Shown: positions 33,195 to 45,546, numbered from the stretch's first letter. The stretch is 64,000 nucleotides of DNA from Tilletia caries (GCA_032718865.1 JALUTQ010000005.1:1798001-1862000), one strand, 5' to 3'. Made by a program: numbers and translations. The notes: a model not told the origin generated them from the sequence alone.

Positions 33195-34375
33195 TGCGCG
33201 GACTAACTGACTGCTTCTTAGAAGCCAGTCGGGCAGACGGGGCCTCCCGTCCGATCCGCAGTGACGAAAATGCTCCGAACTCCGGGGTCCGTTCTGAAGC
33301 ACGGTCCTCGGCCGCACTTCGTCTCCGATCGACGCTCACCGCATCGTGAAGGGTTACTGTGGTCGAGAAATAAAAGTGTGAACGAGAAGTATGAGTGTAA
33401 AAACGAGGGAACGAAGCAGGCAAGCAAAAGAAGAGGGATGGAGTGTATTCGGCCAAAGGACGTGGATAGGCAAGTAGGTCGTGGCTGTTAGATCTGCAGA
33501 ACGTCCTCTTTGGAGAGGGGGAAAATAGGGGAGAAGGGAAATGAGAACACTGAATGACAGAGCCTCGAGTTAGCAGAAGAATGAAAGGAGGGACTGAGAG
33601 CGCGATCAAAGCGTAATCTGCTTGGCGATGGAAGGAATGAGCGAGTCATGGTAATGTAGGAAAAAGAGGAGGGAAAAGAGGATGGTGGAAGGAAGGTGAA
33701 CAAGGATCAATGAACGTGGCACAGGGCAGCACCCACCACAGCACATATGTATACGTCTCTCACCTGACTCAGTCGATGGAACCTTCCGCAGATAGAGTCC
33801 AGTCAACCATATGCATCCCTCCTATCCGTCAACGTCAAGCTCGAACGAATCCTCTCCTGCTGCGCATCGTCAATGAGGGCTCGACGTCGGGAGGTGCCTC
33901 GACGACATCACCGTCGCGGATCGCGACGGACACGACGGCGGCACATCTTGAACGGTTACGCAGCAGGAACGACCGCGGGTCGTGCAGTGGTGGGAGTCGA
34001 CTGCTCCTTGTGCGAGCGTGTGAAGGGGGTTCGCCAGCCTTTCGTCTGTCCTCACCGTTCGCTGTGGACGCTTGAAAATTCAAACCCTTACGTACCGTGC
34101 AAGCGAACATCTCTTCAAATACAGTCCGAGAGTCATTCATTTTGTGGGACAGCGGGAAACACCAGATTCAATTGTCGAGAAGATACAGAGGTCAGAGACG
34201 AGCAAGTGGGGCCACTTGAGAACAAGGTGAGGTTGATGAGAACGAGGCGAGACGGGTTGTGAGGCCAGATTGGGTGTAGAGAATAGAATAGAGTACACCG
34301 TACTTGGAGACGGGGGCGGAGAGAGCCGAGGGTATCAGGGAGCCGACGAGACGATGAAGCTGAGCACCAATCCAC
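33195..34375. other. Gene-poor stretch
   Basis: About 1.2 kb. Short frames on both strands (up to about 150 aa near 33151-33609) lack recognisable motifs or splice logic. No supported gene. Confidence 0.45.
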
Positions 34376-36066
34376 TCAGCAGAGACGATGGCGGAGTGCG
34401 AGAGGTTGCCGTGGCGAGCCGCAGTTCGATGGGATGTGCCGCTTGACCAATGGCATCCCAATCGAAGCCCTCTTGCTTGCTCGAGACCGTCCTGCATCTG
34501 GGGAATCCTGGAATACGACGAGCTTTGATGGCGCGGTTGTCTGAGGCTGTCTCCCGTCCGGAGAGTCCTGGTAGACGACGAGTTTGGCCCGCGTAGGCTT
34601 GTCGAGCCGCTCCGATTGGATAGTTGGGTTCATCTTGATGGTCGCGACGATGGGGCCGAACACAGACTCCTGAGCGGGACCAACTACCTTGGGGGCCAGT
34701 GGTCGGCGGACGATGGGAGCGGCTGGGCGAGTCGAGGCGCGAGGTGTCTTGTCCTCGTCAACTTCGATCTTGGTCTGGGAAGGATCGGCGGCCGGTGTGG
34801 CAGCGGTCTTGATGGGTCCGAAGATAGGACCGAACACGGACTCTTGGACGGGACCGACCGGCTTGGGTGCCAGTGGACGCCGAAGGATCGAAGTAGCAGT
34901 CCGAGTAGCGGCGCGAGGCGTCCTGTCGTCGTCGCCTTTGTCCTCGGTCCGGGTCTTGGCCGGTGTTGCAGTCGTCTTGATCGGCCCGATGATAGGGCCG
35001 AACACGTCTTCGGCATGACCGACTGGCTTGAGCGCCAGTGGTCGGCGGGCCATTGAAGCAGCCGGGCGAGTGGTAGCGCGGGGTGTTCGGTCGTTGTCGA
35101 CCTCGACCTCGCTCTGGGAAGCGTGTGTTGCCGGCAAGACACCTGTAGAGGCAACGGTGGTAGCATCAGGGTTCTTCGCCGTGGGGAAGAGGTTGGTGCG
35201 GCCGGGGAGACTCAAGGTCGACGAGGTCAACCCGCCGGGGATGCTGATCGAGGGCAGACCTGTGGACACGATGCCGGAAACATCACCGAGCCTGAAAAGA
35301 TGTAGTCAGAAAAAGTAGACAGCATGTCAGTAAGAGTAAAGAACCCTGGCCCAGTGCGGGAAAATACACTTACGGAACAGAACCGGAGACGGATGCAAGT
35401 GGGAGCGATGCCGAGACGCCGCCGAGTCCACTCGTCACCGGGACGCGAACACCCGCGACACTGCTGCCAGCGAGAGCTGATGTGACTGCTGGAAGCAGCG
35501 AAGTAGGACCAGGAACGGTGGCGGTGGCGGTGGCGGTGGCGGTGGCGGTGGCGGTGGCAGTTGTGAGTACGGCCGTAGGTCGCACAGCCCGAGAATCAAC
35601 GATCTCAAGCCTGTAGAGTGCAGAAAGAAAGTAGGGGATGTCAGTTGGCTCGATGTCTGTGGAAGATGAAAGCGGCGATGTATGTTACTCACTCTAAGTA
35701 GAGCTGGAGGCCAGCCGTACCGGAGCCTTGCCGCTGGAGGCCCTCGGTGACCTCGGCGTATTCGTCACAGAAGGTGCCGAAATCTCGAGACGCCTTCGTG
35801 ATTACCGCCACCATCTCCGAAAATATAGAGTTGGCCTTGCCGGCGTTGAGAGAGAGCACCTGTATCTTGTTGGCGGTGGCTGTGTTTCCGATTTCGGGAA
35901 TCTTGCTCTCGAATGGACTCTCTTGGGCGGCCTTAAGTATTTGAGCGCACTCGACAACTGCCTGGCTCGGGCTCGTCTTTGGAGCGAGCTGGATGAGGGT
36001 TTGAATAGCCATGGTGAGGATCTCGCTGGCATCAGGGAGGCTGTTTGATACGAATGACGGAGCCAT
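34376..36066 (-). CDS. Hypothetical protein with three tandem GPI-IKT repeats
   Basis: Exons 36066-35693, 35610-35374, 35291-34376, 508 aa. The N-terminal 125 residues are helical and well ordered (SEILTMAIQTLIQLAPKTSP, ANKIQVLSLNAGKANSIFSE), after which comes a Thr/Ala dipeptide tract (TATATATATATATATV) encoded by a GGTGGC-type repeat. The C-terminal half has three imperfect repeats of about 55-60 residues, each with RRPLAPKPVG, VFGPI, GPIKT and a TPRA-TRPA linker, then two copies of KLVVYQDSPD/KLVVFQDSPD. No catalytic motif is visible and I do not recognise the family. The repeats and acidic linkers look like protein-interaction modules. Confidence 0.7.
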
Positions 36067-36153
36067 GGTGAAGAATGAGTATGAGGGTGAGGATGGTTAT
36101 GGTGTTGGTGTTGGAAGGGAAGAAGAAAGAATTGGGCGGGAGCGTCGGGGCTT

Positions 36154-36155
<2 letters not shown>

Positions 36156-36186
<31 letters not shown>
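36156..36186. repeat. (TG)n microsatellite
   Basis: About 15 TG units, continuing imperfectly to about 36206, in the upstream region of the repeat protein. Confidence 0.95.
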
Positions 36187-36199
<13 letters not shown>

Positions 36200-36206
36200 A
36201 TGTGCG

Positions 36207-37837
36207 AGTGTAGAGGTAGGTGTGAAGATCTGGGAGGAGATGGAGGGAGGGGAGATGGACGGATTTCGAACGGAGGGCCTCCTTTTAAGCCCGAATGTTC
36301 AGTATGACGACTTTGCCTTCGACCGACCCAAGACTGGCATGTATGGCCTGTGCTCGGAAAAGATGGGAAGTTGGAGAGAGAAAAAGTGAACCAATGGCCT
36401 GTGCTTGGGGACCCCACACTGTGGACGTACCGGGATTGCCATCAGAGCTGCATAGGATGGGGAAACAGTCTGTATGCTTAGCGCCTTCAGCTCACTTGGC
36501 GAGAACTCTGGGTTCCGAAGGGACAGCGCGGCAGTAGGGCCCTGTTCAGAGCGAGCGAGCAGGTTGGACTTGAGCGACGATGTTTTGATCTGCATGGAAA
36601 CGCGCAAGGAACATGTGTGATCAGCAGACGGAATGGTGGCTTGGTCTCGGCTTTCCGGGATCCGAGAGGAAAAGAGGAAGGAGGAATGGCCACGGCCGTT
36701 GGAGAGTGGGTCTGCTGCGTAATCCTGGGATGACTGCGGACTGTGACCCAGGTCTGTCTGTCCCTCGGCCTCCGTAACCTTGGTCGCCGACACACGCAGA
36801 CCCAACTGCTGTCAGTATCCAAGGCTTCGTACTGAGGAGGAGACACTCGGAAAGGAAGCAGATCGCTGTGAGCTGGTCGCTGTGCGCTCGCGCGGGCGAA
36901 CTGGTATCAATTTCTGGTGAGGGAGAGGAAGGGGAGGCAGACCCGGTCAGCGTTCAGACGAAGAGGTCAGCAGGGCAGAGTGTCAGCACCGTTGGATGGA
37001 GTCTCAGCTGATTTCCCCTCTGTACAGGCGATCATGCCAGACGGCGAAGAGCACGGTCTCGTCATCGCTGTCGCTGTGGCTCGCGCTGTCGTTGTCGTTG
37101 TCGAGGTCGTGCTGCATTCCTGGACGCAAGTTTGGGGGAGCGAGTAAACAAACGGCAGGAGTCGGGTGAACGTTCCGGCTTCTCCCGCGCGAGTGTGGCT
37201 TTGTGCTGTTGCTATGCAGCAGCGTGTCGCCCCCCAAGTGTTGGTCATTCCGCCTGCCAGCTTCGAAGCGTCGCTTCCAGCACGATCAGCATTCAATTCG
37301 CTTCCCATACGACTTGAATGCAGACATCTCTCTTTGCACTGCGGCGTACGGAGCAGCGGCAGTGCACACGGCAAGGCGGGCGCGGGCCGGAACAAAGGCC
37401 GGGGCCAAGATGCGGCGATGTAGGCCTGCTCCCCAGGCCGCTCATAGCATGGACGGGGTGAAGCCTGGCCGGACGTATGCCGACTTCGCAAACGCGGCAG
37501 CCAGCGGCGGCGGTATCATCATCATCGCCTTCCTGCTCGTCTTCCCGTCGCGGATTTGTGCGCATAACGATCTCGACGGGGGGGCGCACTACGCCATCGA
37601 CCCGGCCACGGGCTTGCCTCGGTATGCGGAGATCTAGGCGGAGGAGGATATGGCGGATACGGGTGGTGCAGCTGTGCATACCGGCGAGTCAATCCGGACG
37701 TTCCGTCGGACTTGTGCTGCCATCGAGTACAGCCGGTACGGTCGTCGTCGTCGTCGACAAACGCGACTCCTCTTGGGAGCAGGAGAGCAGGTCCTTCTGG
37801 ACCGGTTCCACACTCGGGCATACAGCACGCAGACGCC
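36207..37837. other. Gene-poor stretch with possible decayed exons
   Basis: About 1.6 kb. A 168-aa frame on the minus strand (36299-36805) and a short frame ending MQHDLDNDND...LFAVWHDRLYRGEIS (near 37004-37120, minus) look partly protein-like but have no recognisable domain. A plus frame near 37450 (DGVKPGRTYADFANAAASG, then a hydrophobic segment) stops at 37635. None can be assembled into a gene. Confidence 0.35.
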
Positions 37838-38810
37838 ATGGAGATCGCTCCGCACGGTCGCGAGTTGGACGCGAATGCCGAAGAGGCGCATCAGATGATT
37901 GCGCATTCCAGCTTCATCCCAAGTCCAGCGGACAAGAACAAGTCTCTATACCGGCGCTGGGCCGAGCGTGATGGTCCTTGATACGTGAGTAACGCTGTGC
38001 AAGCTGGCTCGTCGCCTTGTCAGATAGGAGGACTCACACAGTCTGCCACCTCCCTCATTCACAGGGACACACTGCTCGAACACGTTGCCTTTCTACGGCA
38101 GCTGTTTCTTTTTCCCCTCCTCCTCGTCAGGAACCTGAGCGCGCTCTTGATCTCCAACGTCTGGCCGAAATCGGGCATCATACCTCCTCTCCGCAGTGCC
38201 GGTCGAGTTCAGACCCACGACCTTCCGTTCCGAATTGCGCTGCCCCACATCGTCATCCGAGAGCTCGACGGCTTCAAGACGGGTGGTCGCTCTGATTCGG
38301 TACGCATCGCGGCGCGACAGGCGAATCGATGGATCCTGGCCTATCTTCAAGGTCAGAAGCGGTCGGTGAGCACTTTTCTGAGTAAGGATGCTTTTGAGAT
38401 GATCATGCGCGCGGCGATTGCGGCCGGTGGAGCTCCTACCGATGTTGCAGCGGCCGCGGAGGCCACGATAGCCGCGCTCAATCCTCCTGAAGCGTGGGCA
38501 CTCCACTTTGAGACGGCACGACAGCACAAGGAGAGGATGAAGGAGGATCCAGCCGGGCAGGGCGAGGCAGAGTGAGTATGAGACCGAGTCTAGCAGTGTT
38601 CACTTTTGAGGGCTAGTATACATGATCTCTTTTCTGCAGACTGATGACGAACAGGTTGTGGATCTCTGCGTGTCGCTCGCGGCTTCGACGTCGTCACCGG
38701 ACTGGCTGCTCTCGTCTGGTGGGGATAAGTACCGTGCTGTGGGTGGTGGGGAGGAGGAGGAGGAGGACGGCAGTAGTAATGGGAGTTGGAGCAGGACGGA
38801 ATCGGATTGA
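37838..38810 (+). pseudogene. PIN-domain protein (Swt1-like), probably decayed
   Basis: PIN-domain nuclease landmarks occur in order: VMVLDT joined by an intron (GTGAGTAACG to TTCACAG, 37983-38063) to DTLLEHVAFLRQL, then IALPHIVIRELDGFKTGGRS, AARQANRWILAYLQGQKR, and after a second intron TDDEQVVDLCVSLAAS. Together these carry the expected acidic residues. However, the upstream segment starting MEIAPHGRELD is one base out of frame with VMVLDT, and the last intron joins out of phase by one base. Either two 1-base indels have killed the gene or the splice model is wrong. Swt1-type proteins act in nuclear mRNA quality control. Confidence 0.5.
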
Positions 38811-40342
38811 GGTTCGAGTTCGTGACTTCCATTCTGTCTCTCTGGTGAAGCGTCCAGCGTCGAAGCATGGTGATACATGACATGCGGATCACACATATGC
38901 TGTATGTATCAATTGCGGAAAGTTGGACTACATAGTACACATGTCTCATCATTTCTCGCTGTGGTTGCCAAGACGCAGATCATCCGAGCGCTGTGTGGCC
39001 TAGGGGCTGGGCTTGGGACTCGCTGAACGCTGAATCTGAAGCCTGAACGCCTGAACGCCTGAACAGTTGGAGGCTGGAGCCTGGGGACGTGCTCCGGAGG
39101 GTGCAGGAGTCGTGACTACTGTAGCAAGAGGAAAAAGGGCCCAATCGCCAATTGCCAAATCGTCAGCGTATATGAACGCGTCAACGCGTCAACGAATCGA
39201 CCGTGCATCACTGCCATCTGCCGTCGATACAGCGATACAGCGATACAGCATGCGCAAGTTCTCGCCTAACTCTGGCAGCTTGCAAGTTGCACTTGGCAGT
39301 CCTTCGGTCCTTCCCGACCCGAAACGCCTCACCTTCGTTGGGGTTCGGCAATTGCAACGACCAGAATCTCATTATTTGCTCTTTGTCCCAACGCGTCAGC
39401 TGGCTGTCAGCGTCAGCGTGGAGACGAACAGCGGACCGCAGCCAGCAGCACAGCGTGAAGCCGTGAAGTCACCAGCAATGTGTGGACGAAGGCGGATCGC
39501 GGAGCTGAAGCATTATGGTGGAGCCGCGTGGAGAGTGGAGACGATGCTGGGTTGTGAAACTGCGCTCTATTCGGCTGTTTCGCTTGGGGTTGCGCGCGCT
39601 TATTTCTGCGCTCGGTGGTGGGTGGCACATGGCACATGCATCGAAATTATGCGTTCATTCTGGCCCAAAATTTCCTGATGAGCCAGCAACACAAATGAGA
39701 AACTGAACGACATTATTACATATTTGAATCCAAGCGTGAGGCGACCGCTTCCGTCAAGTTCAGGCGTCTGTCGGGTTGTTCCTGGCGACAGAAGATATGT
39801 CCGACTTGGCTTGTGGTGATGGCCATGTTGGACAGACAAGGAGCGCATGGTAAATCCGAACATACTCACTCGCTCCCCACTCGATCAGGAGGTGAGAGGG
39901 AGACAGGGGAGCGGTGCTGGGTGGCGGCTGGCGGGGTGGGAGGACTGCGGTGGGACTTGGCTGGTGCTTGGTGGCTGTTGTAATGGGATATGAGGGTGAT
40001 TACAGTGAATAAAGTTTATTTGTAATGGGGTGAATTTTGGATTTGTAATGGGTTATGGAATGGCGACGCAACAGTGGTGAAGTGCGTGTTGCGCTCATCC
40101 CGAAGCTTCCCATTGCCTTCGAAGTCGCGCGCGAATCCCTTTATGATATGCTGTGTGCGACGTGCGACCCCATGTCCCCATCCCCACCGCCAATCCCCAC
40201 CTCATCAGCATCAGCATCAGCATCTCTGTAACGCTGCTGGCCGTCACTGCCCGTTCGCATCTTAAATACCACCCAGTCGGCATCGATACTTCCTCCCCAC
40301 AGCCTGGTCATATTGATTGCACACTCCCAATACGCTCCGAAG
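38811..40342. other. Gene-poor upstream region of the zinc-finger gene
   Basis: About 1.5 kb. A 203-aa plus-strand frame at 39067-39678 shows no domain or codon pattern I trust. Short direct repeats (GATACAGC near 39225-39250, CCTGAACG near 39040-39060, TTTGTAATGGG near 40015-40055) are present. No gene supported. Confidence 0.45.
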
Positions 40343-42873
40343 ATGATGGCGGCAACCTCAGCCTCGATCAACATCTCCCCGAACACACACATCTCCGGCC
40401 CAGTCGCATCCCCCAGGATCGGCTCCATCGGAAATGGCTCCTTCCGCGATGCAGTCGCTGGATCTCTCGGAAGAGAAGTCTCGCAGTGAGTGCACGACAT
40501 ACCATTCCAGTCTCATGGCGTGGCGTGAGGTGCTGACCCGCTTCTCTCTCCAACCACAGCATCATGGACTACTCCCTCAGCCGGTTCGGGACATCCCACG
40601 GCTCCGACATCACCGTTGCCCCTTCAACCTCGTACGGACACAAGCTCGACACCACCTTCTGCCGTGAGTAGACTGCTCCGATCCCCGCTTCGATCGAAAG
40701 GCTAATTCTCCCTTCCCCCCCCCACTTCTGTCCCACAGGCTCATTCCAATGCTGTGGCAAGCCACTCGACGATCTCCACGAACTCCTCGCACATTATGAA
40801 GACGAGCACACCAAAGACGATTTCGACGACGATTTCACCGAATCCATGGACGATGCCATGTCCGACGACGGATCCTCTCGGTCCTCCAAGTCGCCATCAC
40901 CCCGAATGATCAACTCCACCCCGGCCCTCCTCAAGCGCAAGGGCTTCGACACTGCCGACGACCGTGATTCCCTCGACTCGCACCTCAACGCATCCAAGAA
41001 GCGCTCCTATGGCTCCTTCTCCCTCAATGGGCCGACTGGCGCCAACGTACATCAATCCCTCCGCCGCGCTCTCATCGACGGAGGCGTGGGCAGTCGTCGC
41101 GTACCGGGCTCGCCTTCCATCTACTCCGCCAACTCACCCTTCAGCACGCCAGGATCCTCCATGCCAGGTACCCCAGCCCTCGACCAGGAAAACGAGGCGT
41201 ATTTCAGCGCGAACGCCTTCGCCGGGCTCTCCCTCCGCCCCGCTACCAGCGACGACCACCAGATGCCATCGTGCGCACCGCCCAACCTCTTCTTCCCCGC
41301 CGCCGGGGGTTCCAACTCCAACATGAACGGTCAAGCCAGCAAGCGCGACCGGATGAACAACGCTTCCGCACTCAACTCCTCCCTCGGCTCAGCTAGTATT
41401 TCGGCCCAAACAGCCGCAGCTGTAGCCGCACACGAGGCCCTCAGCAAAGTCACAGGCGGAGGCGGCACCGGTCTCGGCGGCGTCGGCTCCAGTAACTGCG
41501 GAGGAATGGACAGCAAGCCATTCAAGTGTCCTGAACCAGGCTGCGATAAGGCATATAAGCAGATGAACGGGCTCAAGTATCACAAGTTGCACGGCCATTG
41601 CAATCAGAACAACTTGCCGCCTGCTCTACAGACTCAGAACGCATATCTCAAGAATGCGGGCATCTCCGCCCCAAATTCCCCGATTGCGGTTCGCAAGCCT
41701 GTCAGTGCGGGCGTCGGTGCCACTGCTGGCTCGACTGCTGGGAATACGGCCGACTCTTCCCGGCAAGGTACTCCGACCGCGACTGGCGACTCTGCCGACC
41801 CGAGCACACCAACTGGCTCTGCCCCAGGCTCACCTCCCTCGCAAATCGTCGCAGGCATCGCGACCTCCTCGTCCACCAACCCTTCCAGCGCCACCAACAG
41901 CGCCTCGACCAGTGCCAGCGGTCATTCCGCCGGAACGGCTGCGGCTTCCGCTGCGGCAGGGGCGGCGGCCACCACCGGCGGCGGCGGGAATGCCACCCCG
42001 GAAAAGATGTACCTGTGCCAAGTAGGCTCGTGCGGAAAGCGGTACAAGAACCTGAACGGGCTTCGATACCACTACCTCCATTCTGGCTCCCACGGACTGC
42101 TCGGCCTCCAACTACTGCATGCCAATGGCGGGGGCGCCAGCGCGAAGATGGATCCGACGACGGGTAATGCGACGGTTAGTACGCTCAATCTGAGCGAGGA
42201 GGCCGTCGCGGCTGCTGCGAGGGCGGCGGCGGAGCAACAGGCTGCGAGGGTGCAGAAGTTGCATGCGTTGCAGAATGCGCAGAAGGCGGCTTCCCTCCAT
42301 GGCGGGGTGGGAGGAGGTATGAATCCCGGTTACTCTGGAATCGCAAGTGGTGTCACGATGGCGAGTACGGCGTCGTCGTCTTCTTCTTCGGCTGCGTCTG
42401 CGTCGGGCTCGGGCTCTACGGGGAGCGCTGGGAGCGCGGGATCGTTGGCGAGTGCGGGTGGCGTTGGTAAGGGTTTGGGTATGGGGACTCTCAACAAAGG
42501 GGTGAAGTTGGGTGGGCCGATGAATCCGTTGGCGGACGGCAACCTCGACGGATCCTCGACATCATCCTCGTCGTCGGCAGCTATCGCAATTGGGATTGCG
42601 CCAGGGAATGGAGCCCTTCGGCCCGGTGGCAGCGACGCCAACGTTACACTAGGGGGCCTCGGCGGCCTCCGGTCCGGTGGGGATGACGCCAATATCACCC
42701 TGGGAGGGCTCATGATGCAGCATCAGAGCCCGGCGGAGATGATGGCGATGTCGCCCTCGCGCGGCAACAACATGCTATCGGCGAGTCCCAGCCACGAGGG
42801 TATCTTGGGCTCGTTGGCGGTTGGGCGTGGTGGGATAGGGCTATTGGGGGCTTCGCCGATGGAGGAGTTGTGA
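40343..42873 (+). CDS. SFP1: Sfp1-like C2H2 zinc-finger transcription factor
   Basis: Exons 40343-40485, 40560-40663, 40739-42873, 793 aa. An incomplete N-terminal finger-like motif (FQCCGKPLDDLHELLAHYED) is followed by a long Ser/Ala/Gly-rich region and two C-terminal fingers. These are FKCPEPGCDKAYKQMNGLKY then H-HGHC, and YLCQVGSCGKRYKNLNGLRY then HYLHSGSH. This split layout, with LNGLKYH-type helices, is that of Sfp1 family regulators, which in yeast control ribosomal protein genes and cell size in response to nutrients. Low-complexity runs (SSSSSAASASGSGS, repeated GGSDANVTLGGLGGL / GGDDANITLGGL) fill the rest. Intron 1 and 2 phases agree. Target genes cannot be inferred. Confidence 0.85.
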
Positions 42874-43522
42874 GGCTGACCTCACTCAAGCTCCGCCCCT
42901 TACCTTATGTCTCCCTCCCATTTCCTCTCACCACTCTCCAACAGCATCTCTCTCTCTCTCTCTCTCTCTTTCCAGTTTCTGCACATACGTACTTTTAATT
43001 TCTATAACATCCAGGTCTCTCCCTCCCTCCATTCCCGTGTCCACCCCTCGTCTCTCTGCTCCGTCGTTTCCGTTCCCGGCTCTGTAATGCTCTCTCGCGA
43101 CACCTCCTTCGCCCCCGTGCTTCCGATCCTCTCCCCCTGTTGTTCCATCTATAGAAATCGACCCTGGCTTCTCCCTCTTCTCCTTGAACCTGATGGAGGT
43201 CGGAAGATGCCGGGACTGGGAAGCGAGCAGGCAGCATGAGGGCGAAGACGAGGACGGGATGGACATCAGCGACGATCACATTCATTCGAGATCTAAGCAT
43301 CCTCGCAAGGAAAAGCTCTTCGGCATCAGCAGCTGGCTCGACTTGGGTCGAGGGTTCTAAGAGAGAGCTTGAAGAAAGATCAACTTGATGTCAGCCTTGA
43401 GAAAGCATGTCGTCAGTAGGCGCATCACGGAAGCTGGGAGCGAGCTGAGTGAACGTATGGCACTGTTGAGTAAGGAGCATCGTCATTTACGATTTGGCAA
43501 TGGAACATCATGAGCACAATGT
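42874..43522. other. Convergent intergenic region with CT microsatellite
   Basis: About 650 bases between the convergent zinc-finger and thioesterase genes; a (CT)n run at 42949-42969. No gene supported. Confidence 0.55.
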
Positions 43523-44752
43523 TCAAAGCTTCGCTTTCGAAGCCTCTTCGACGCGCTTAGGCCGAGGTACCAGGTGGCCTTGCTGAGAGATCGTAGCCAG
43601 GATCCTGCCATCTTCGTCCCACAGCACAACCTGGTTGAACGAGCGACCGTCAGCGGCAGTCAAAGACTTCATCTGCCGGAGGGTCCATCGGTTTACATCC
43701 AGGCCGTCCTCGCGATGGAAGCGGATCGAGAAGTCGAGGCTGAAATCAGGAGCGGCTTCTCGGCGCTGCGTCTTGGTGACCACGACGGGTGTGATGGGTA
43801 TGAGCTGGTCGAGCGCGAAGGCGAAGAAGGTGTTATGGGCCGTCGATGGTCGGAAGGGAACACAGTCCGGACGCTCGGCCGAGATCTTGGCTACGCCCTT
43901 GTCGGAGAGATCAGGTACGAACCGGAACCAGTCGGACAACACCCGGTCCGTAACAGGGACGCTGTCCTGGGTGGTGGGAAGATGGTTGTGCGCGGTCCAA
44001 TACGTCTGCGCCATGAGCGAATCTTTCGGAGTCTTGAAGTCGAGAAACCCGATCCACCGAGCGTTGAAGGCGGCTTTTTGCGCCAATCGCTTGAGCTCAT
44101 CCTGGTCGCCTCCGGCTTTCGCTTGCTTCAGCTTCTCGTCCAATAGGTCGTACTCGGATGGAAGCTCGCTCGGTCGTTCCCAGGGTCGACCCGTCACCGG
44201 GTTGAGAGCCGGAGCGTCAAATTCGAGGAGGGCCTGTCGTCCGCGACGGGCGAAATCGCAAATGGCCACCAAAGTGTTACGTCGTTTCGAAGAGTCGAGC
44301 GGATTTTTAGGGTCCGGCTGAGAGAGGGTCAGAATTCGGGTGACGAAGCTCCGAGTGGACCGGGTCGTAGTGACCGTGATTCGAATGGCGAACTTGGCCA
44401 GTGCTGGCCCGAGGAAGGAGCCTTGGTACGAATAGGGTCGAAATTCCGCCGCGTCCTTGTCCTCCATTTCCTCAAATAGAGACGCCGCCCCGGCCTGAAG
44501 ACCAACGCATAATGAGATCCCGCCGAATATGGCCGGTCGGGGAAAGATACTGTATCCGGACAACGCGGTCTCGTACACCCACGTCTGCTTGCCCGGGTCG
44601 CACAGCTCGTCGATCTTCTTGATCCGCAGAAGCTCGTACATAGGCCTACCGGCCGGCCATTGGGCCACGTCTGACTTTGACGGGGGCGAAGACATCGATT
44701 TCTGCCGTGAGGTCAACGTCTGTTGTGGGAGAGTGGGGGACGAAAGATGCAA
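43523..44752 (-). CDS. Acyl-CoA thioesterase (TesB-type), probably peroxisomal
   Basis: Hydrolyses acyl-CoA to free acid and CoA. A single exon of 409 aa, with a second possible start at 44695 (MSSPPSK). The double hot-dog layout is visible. The first half includes LSGYSIFPRPAIFGGISLCV, YQGSFLGPALAK and a central TRSFVTRILTLSQPD. The second half includes PFRPSTAHNTFFAFALDQLI, DFSLDFSIRFHRED and GRSFNQVVLWDEDGRILATI, the usual TesB ending. The last three residues are AKL, a PTS1 peroxisomal signal, fitting a role beside beta-oxidation. The frame is clean; no introns. Confidence 0.88.
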   Translation of the reverse strand: MHLSSPTLPQQTLTSRQKSMSSPPSKSDVAQWPAGRPMYELLRIKKIDELCDPGKQTWVYETALSGYSIFPRPAIFGGISLCVGLQAGAASLFEEMEDKDAAEFRPYSYQGSFLGPALAKFAIRITVTTTRSTRSFVTRILTLSQPDPKNPLDSSKRRNTLVAICDFARRGRQALLEFDAPALNPVTGRPWERPSELPSEYDLLDEKLKQAKAGGDQDELKRLAQKAAFNARWIGFLDFKTPKDSLMAQTYWTAHNHLPTTQDSVPVTDRVLSDWFRFVPDLSDKGVAKISAERPDCVPFRPSTAHNTFFAFALDQLIPITPVVVTKTQRREAAPDFSLDFSIRFHREDGLDVNRWTLRQMKSLTAADGRSFNQVVLWDEDGRILATISQQGHLVPRPKRVEEASKAKL

Positions 44753-45546
44753 GGGTGCAGTTCAGCAGTAGTTCGCGATTAGGAGGGTGGTACATGTAGT
44801 CGTACGCAAGATGTCCTGAGGAAGACCTTGATCGGACATAAGTACAAAGTACGGCCGAAAGTCTCCGCACCCTCGGGGAGGCAACCTATCCGACAGCCGA
44901 CTTGTACTTACATGTCACGAACAAGATCATGTCCAGACGGACGATGTTTCTGATGACGACCTTGTCGACTCGCCGCTGCGAACTACATATAAATGACTCT
45001 CATGCATTCAAGGCCATCGTTCCCCTTTCTTATCATGCCCATTTCCATCTTTGATCTCACGTTTTGAAAGGCTTGGGATGGGAACGAAAGTACAGAGGAG
45101 AGGATTGAAACCGAGACGGGGGATAAGAAAGAGAGGGAGAGAGAACGAAGTCCTTGGCCCGCCGATGCTCATGTTCAGGAAACGAGAGCCGTCTTGACGT
45201 TCCCCAGACGAGCCGGAGGAGGCAGCTGCAGCAGCAAGACCCCCTGTGTTGGGAGCGTCCTCACAGCTCTGACTGAAGCTGGCAGCTCGGGAAGGAGAGC
45301 AAGAAGGACGGCCTCCTCTCAGACGTGTCAGACGGCAGACCATCATCGGATCAGGCATCAAGTGAGAAGGGGTTCAAAAGGTGCATTGCAGACCCAAGCC
45401 GCGCGGGGAAGAAAGCGAGTGCAAAAGTGGCGTAATCGAAAAAGGGGTGAATGAAAGCGGAAAGGAGCAAGAAAGAGAAAATAAACAAAGGCCGAGGGGG
45501 GAGCCAGAGGATGAGGAGGTGCTCAAGTCGGGAGGGGTGGGCCTCT
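44753..45546. other. Intergenic spacer
   Basis: About 790 bases between two minus-strand genes; short frames only, nothing supported. Confidence 0.5.

Noticed and set aside
33835..34140. Arg-rich frames with CSLCERVKG suggesting a zinc cluster
   Set aside because: Cysteine spacing does not fit a Zn2Cys6 or C2H2 motif and the frames are short.
36299..36805. 168-aa minus-strand ORF
   Set aside because: Several overlapping frames of similar length and no conserved motif; not enough to call a gene.
37477..37971. Plus-strand frame with VVVVVDKRDSSW resembling a PIN-domain start
   Set aside because: The valines come from a GTC repeat, and the real VLDT motif lies 220 bases downstream in another frame.
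39067..39678. 203-aa plus-strand ORF
   Set aside because: No domain, no splice context, and composition resembles translated non-coding DNA.
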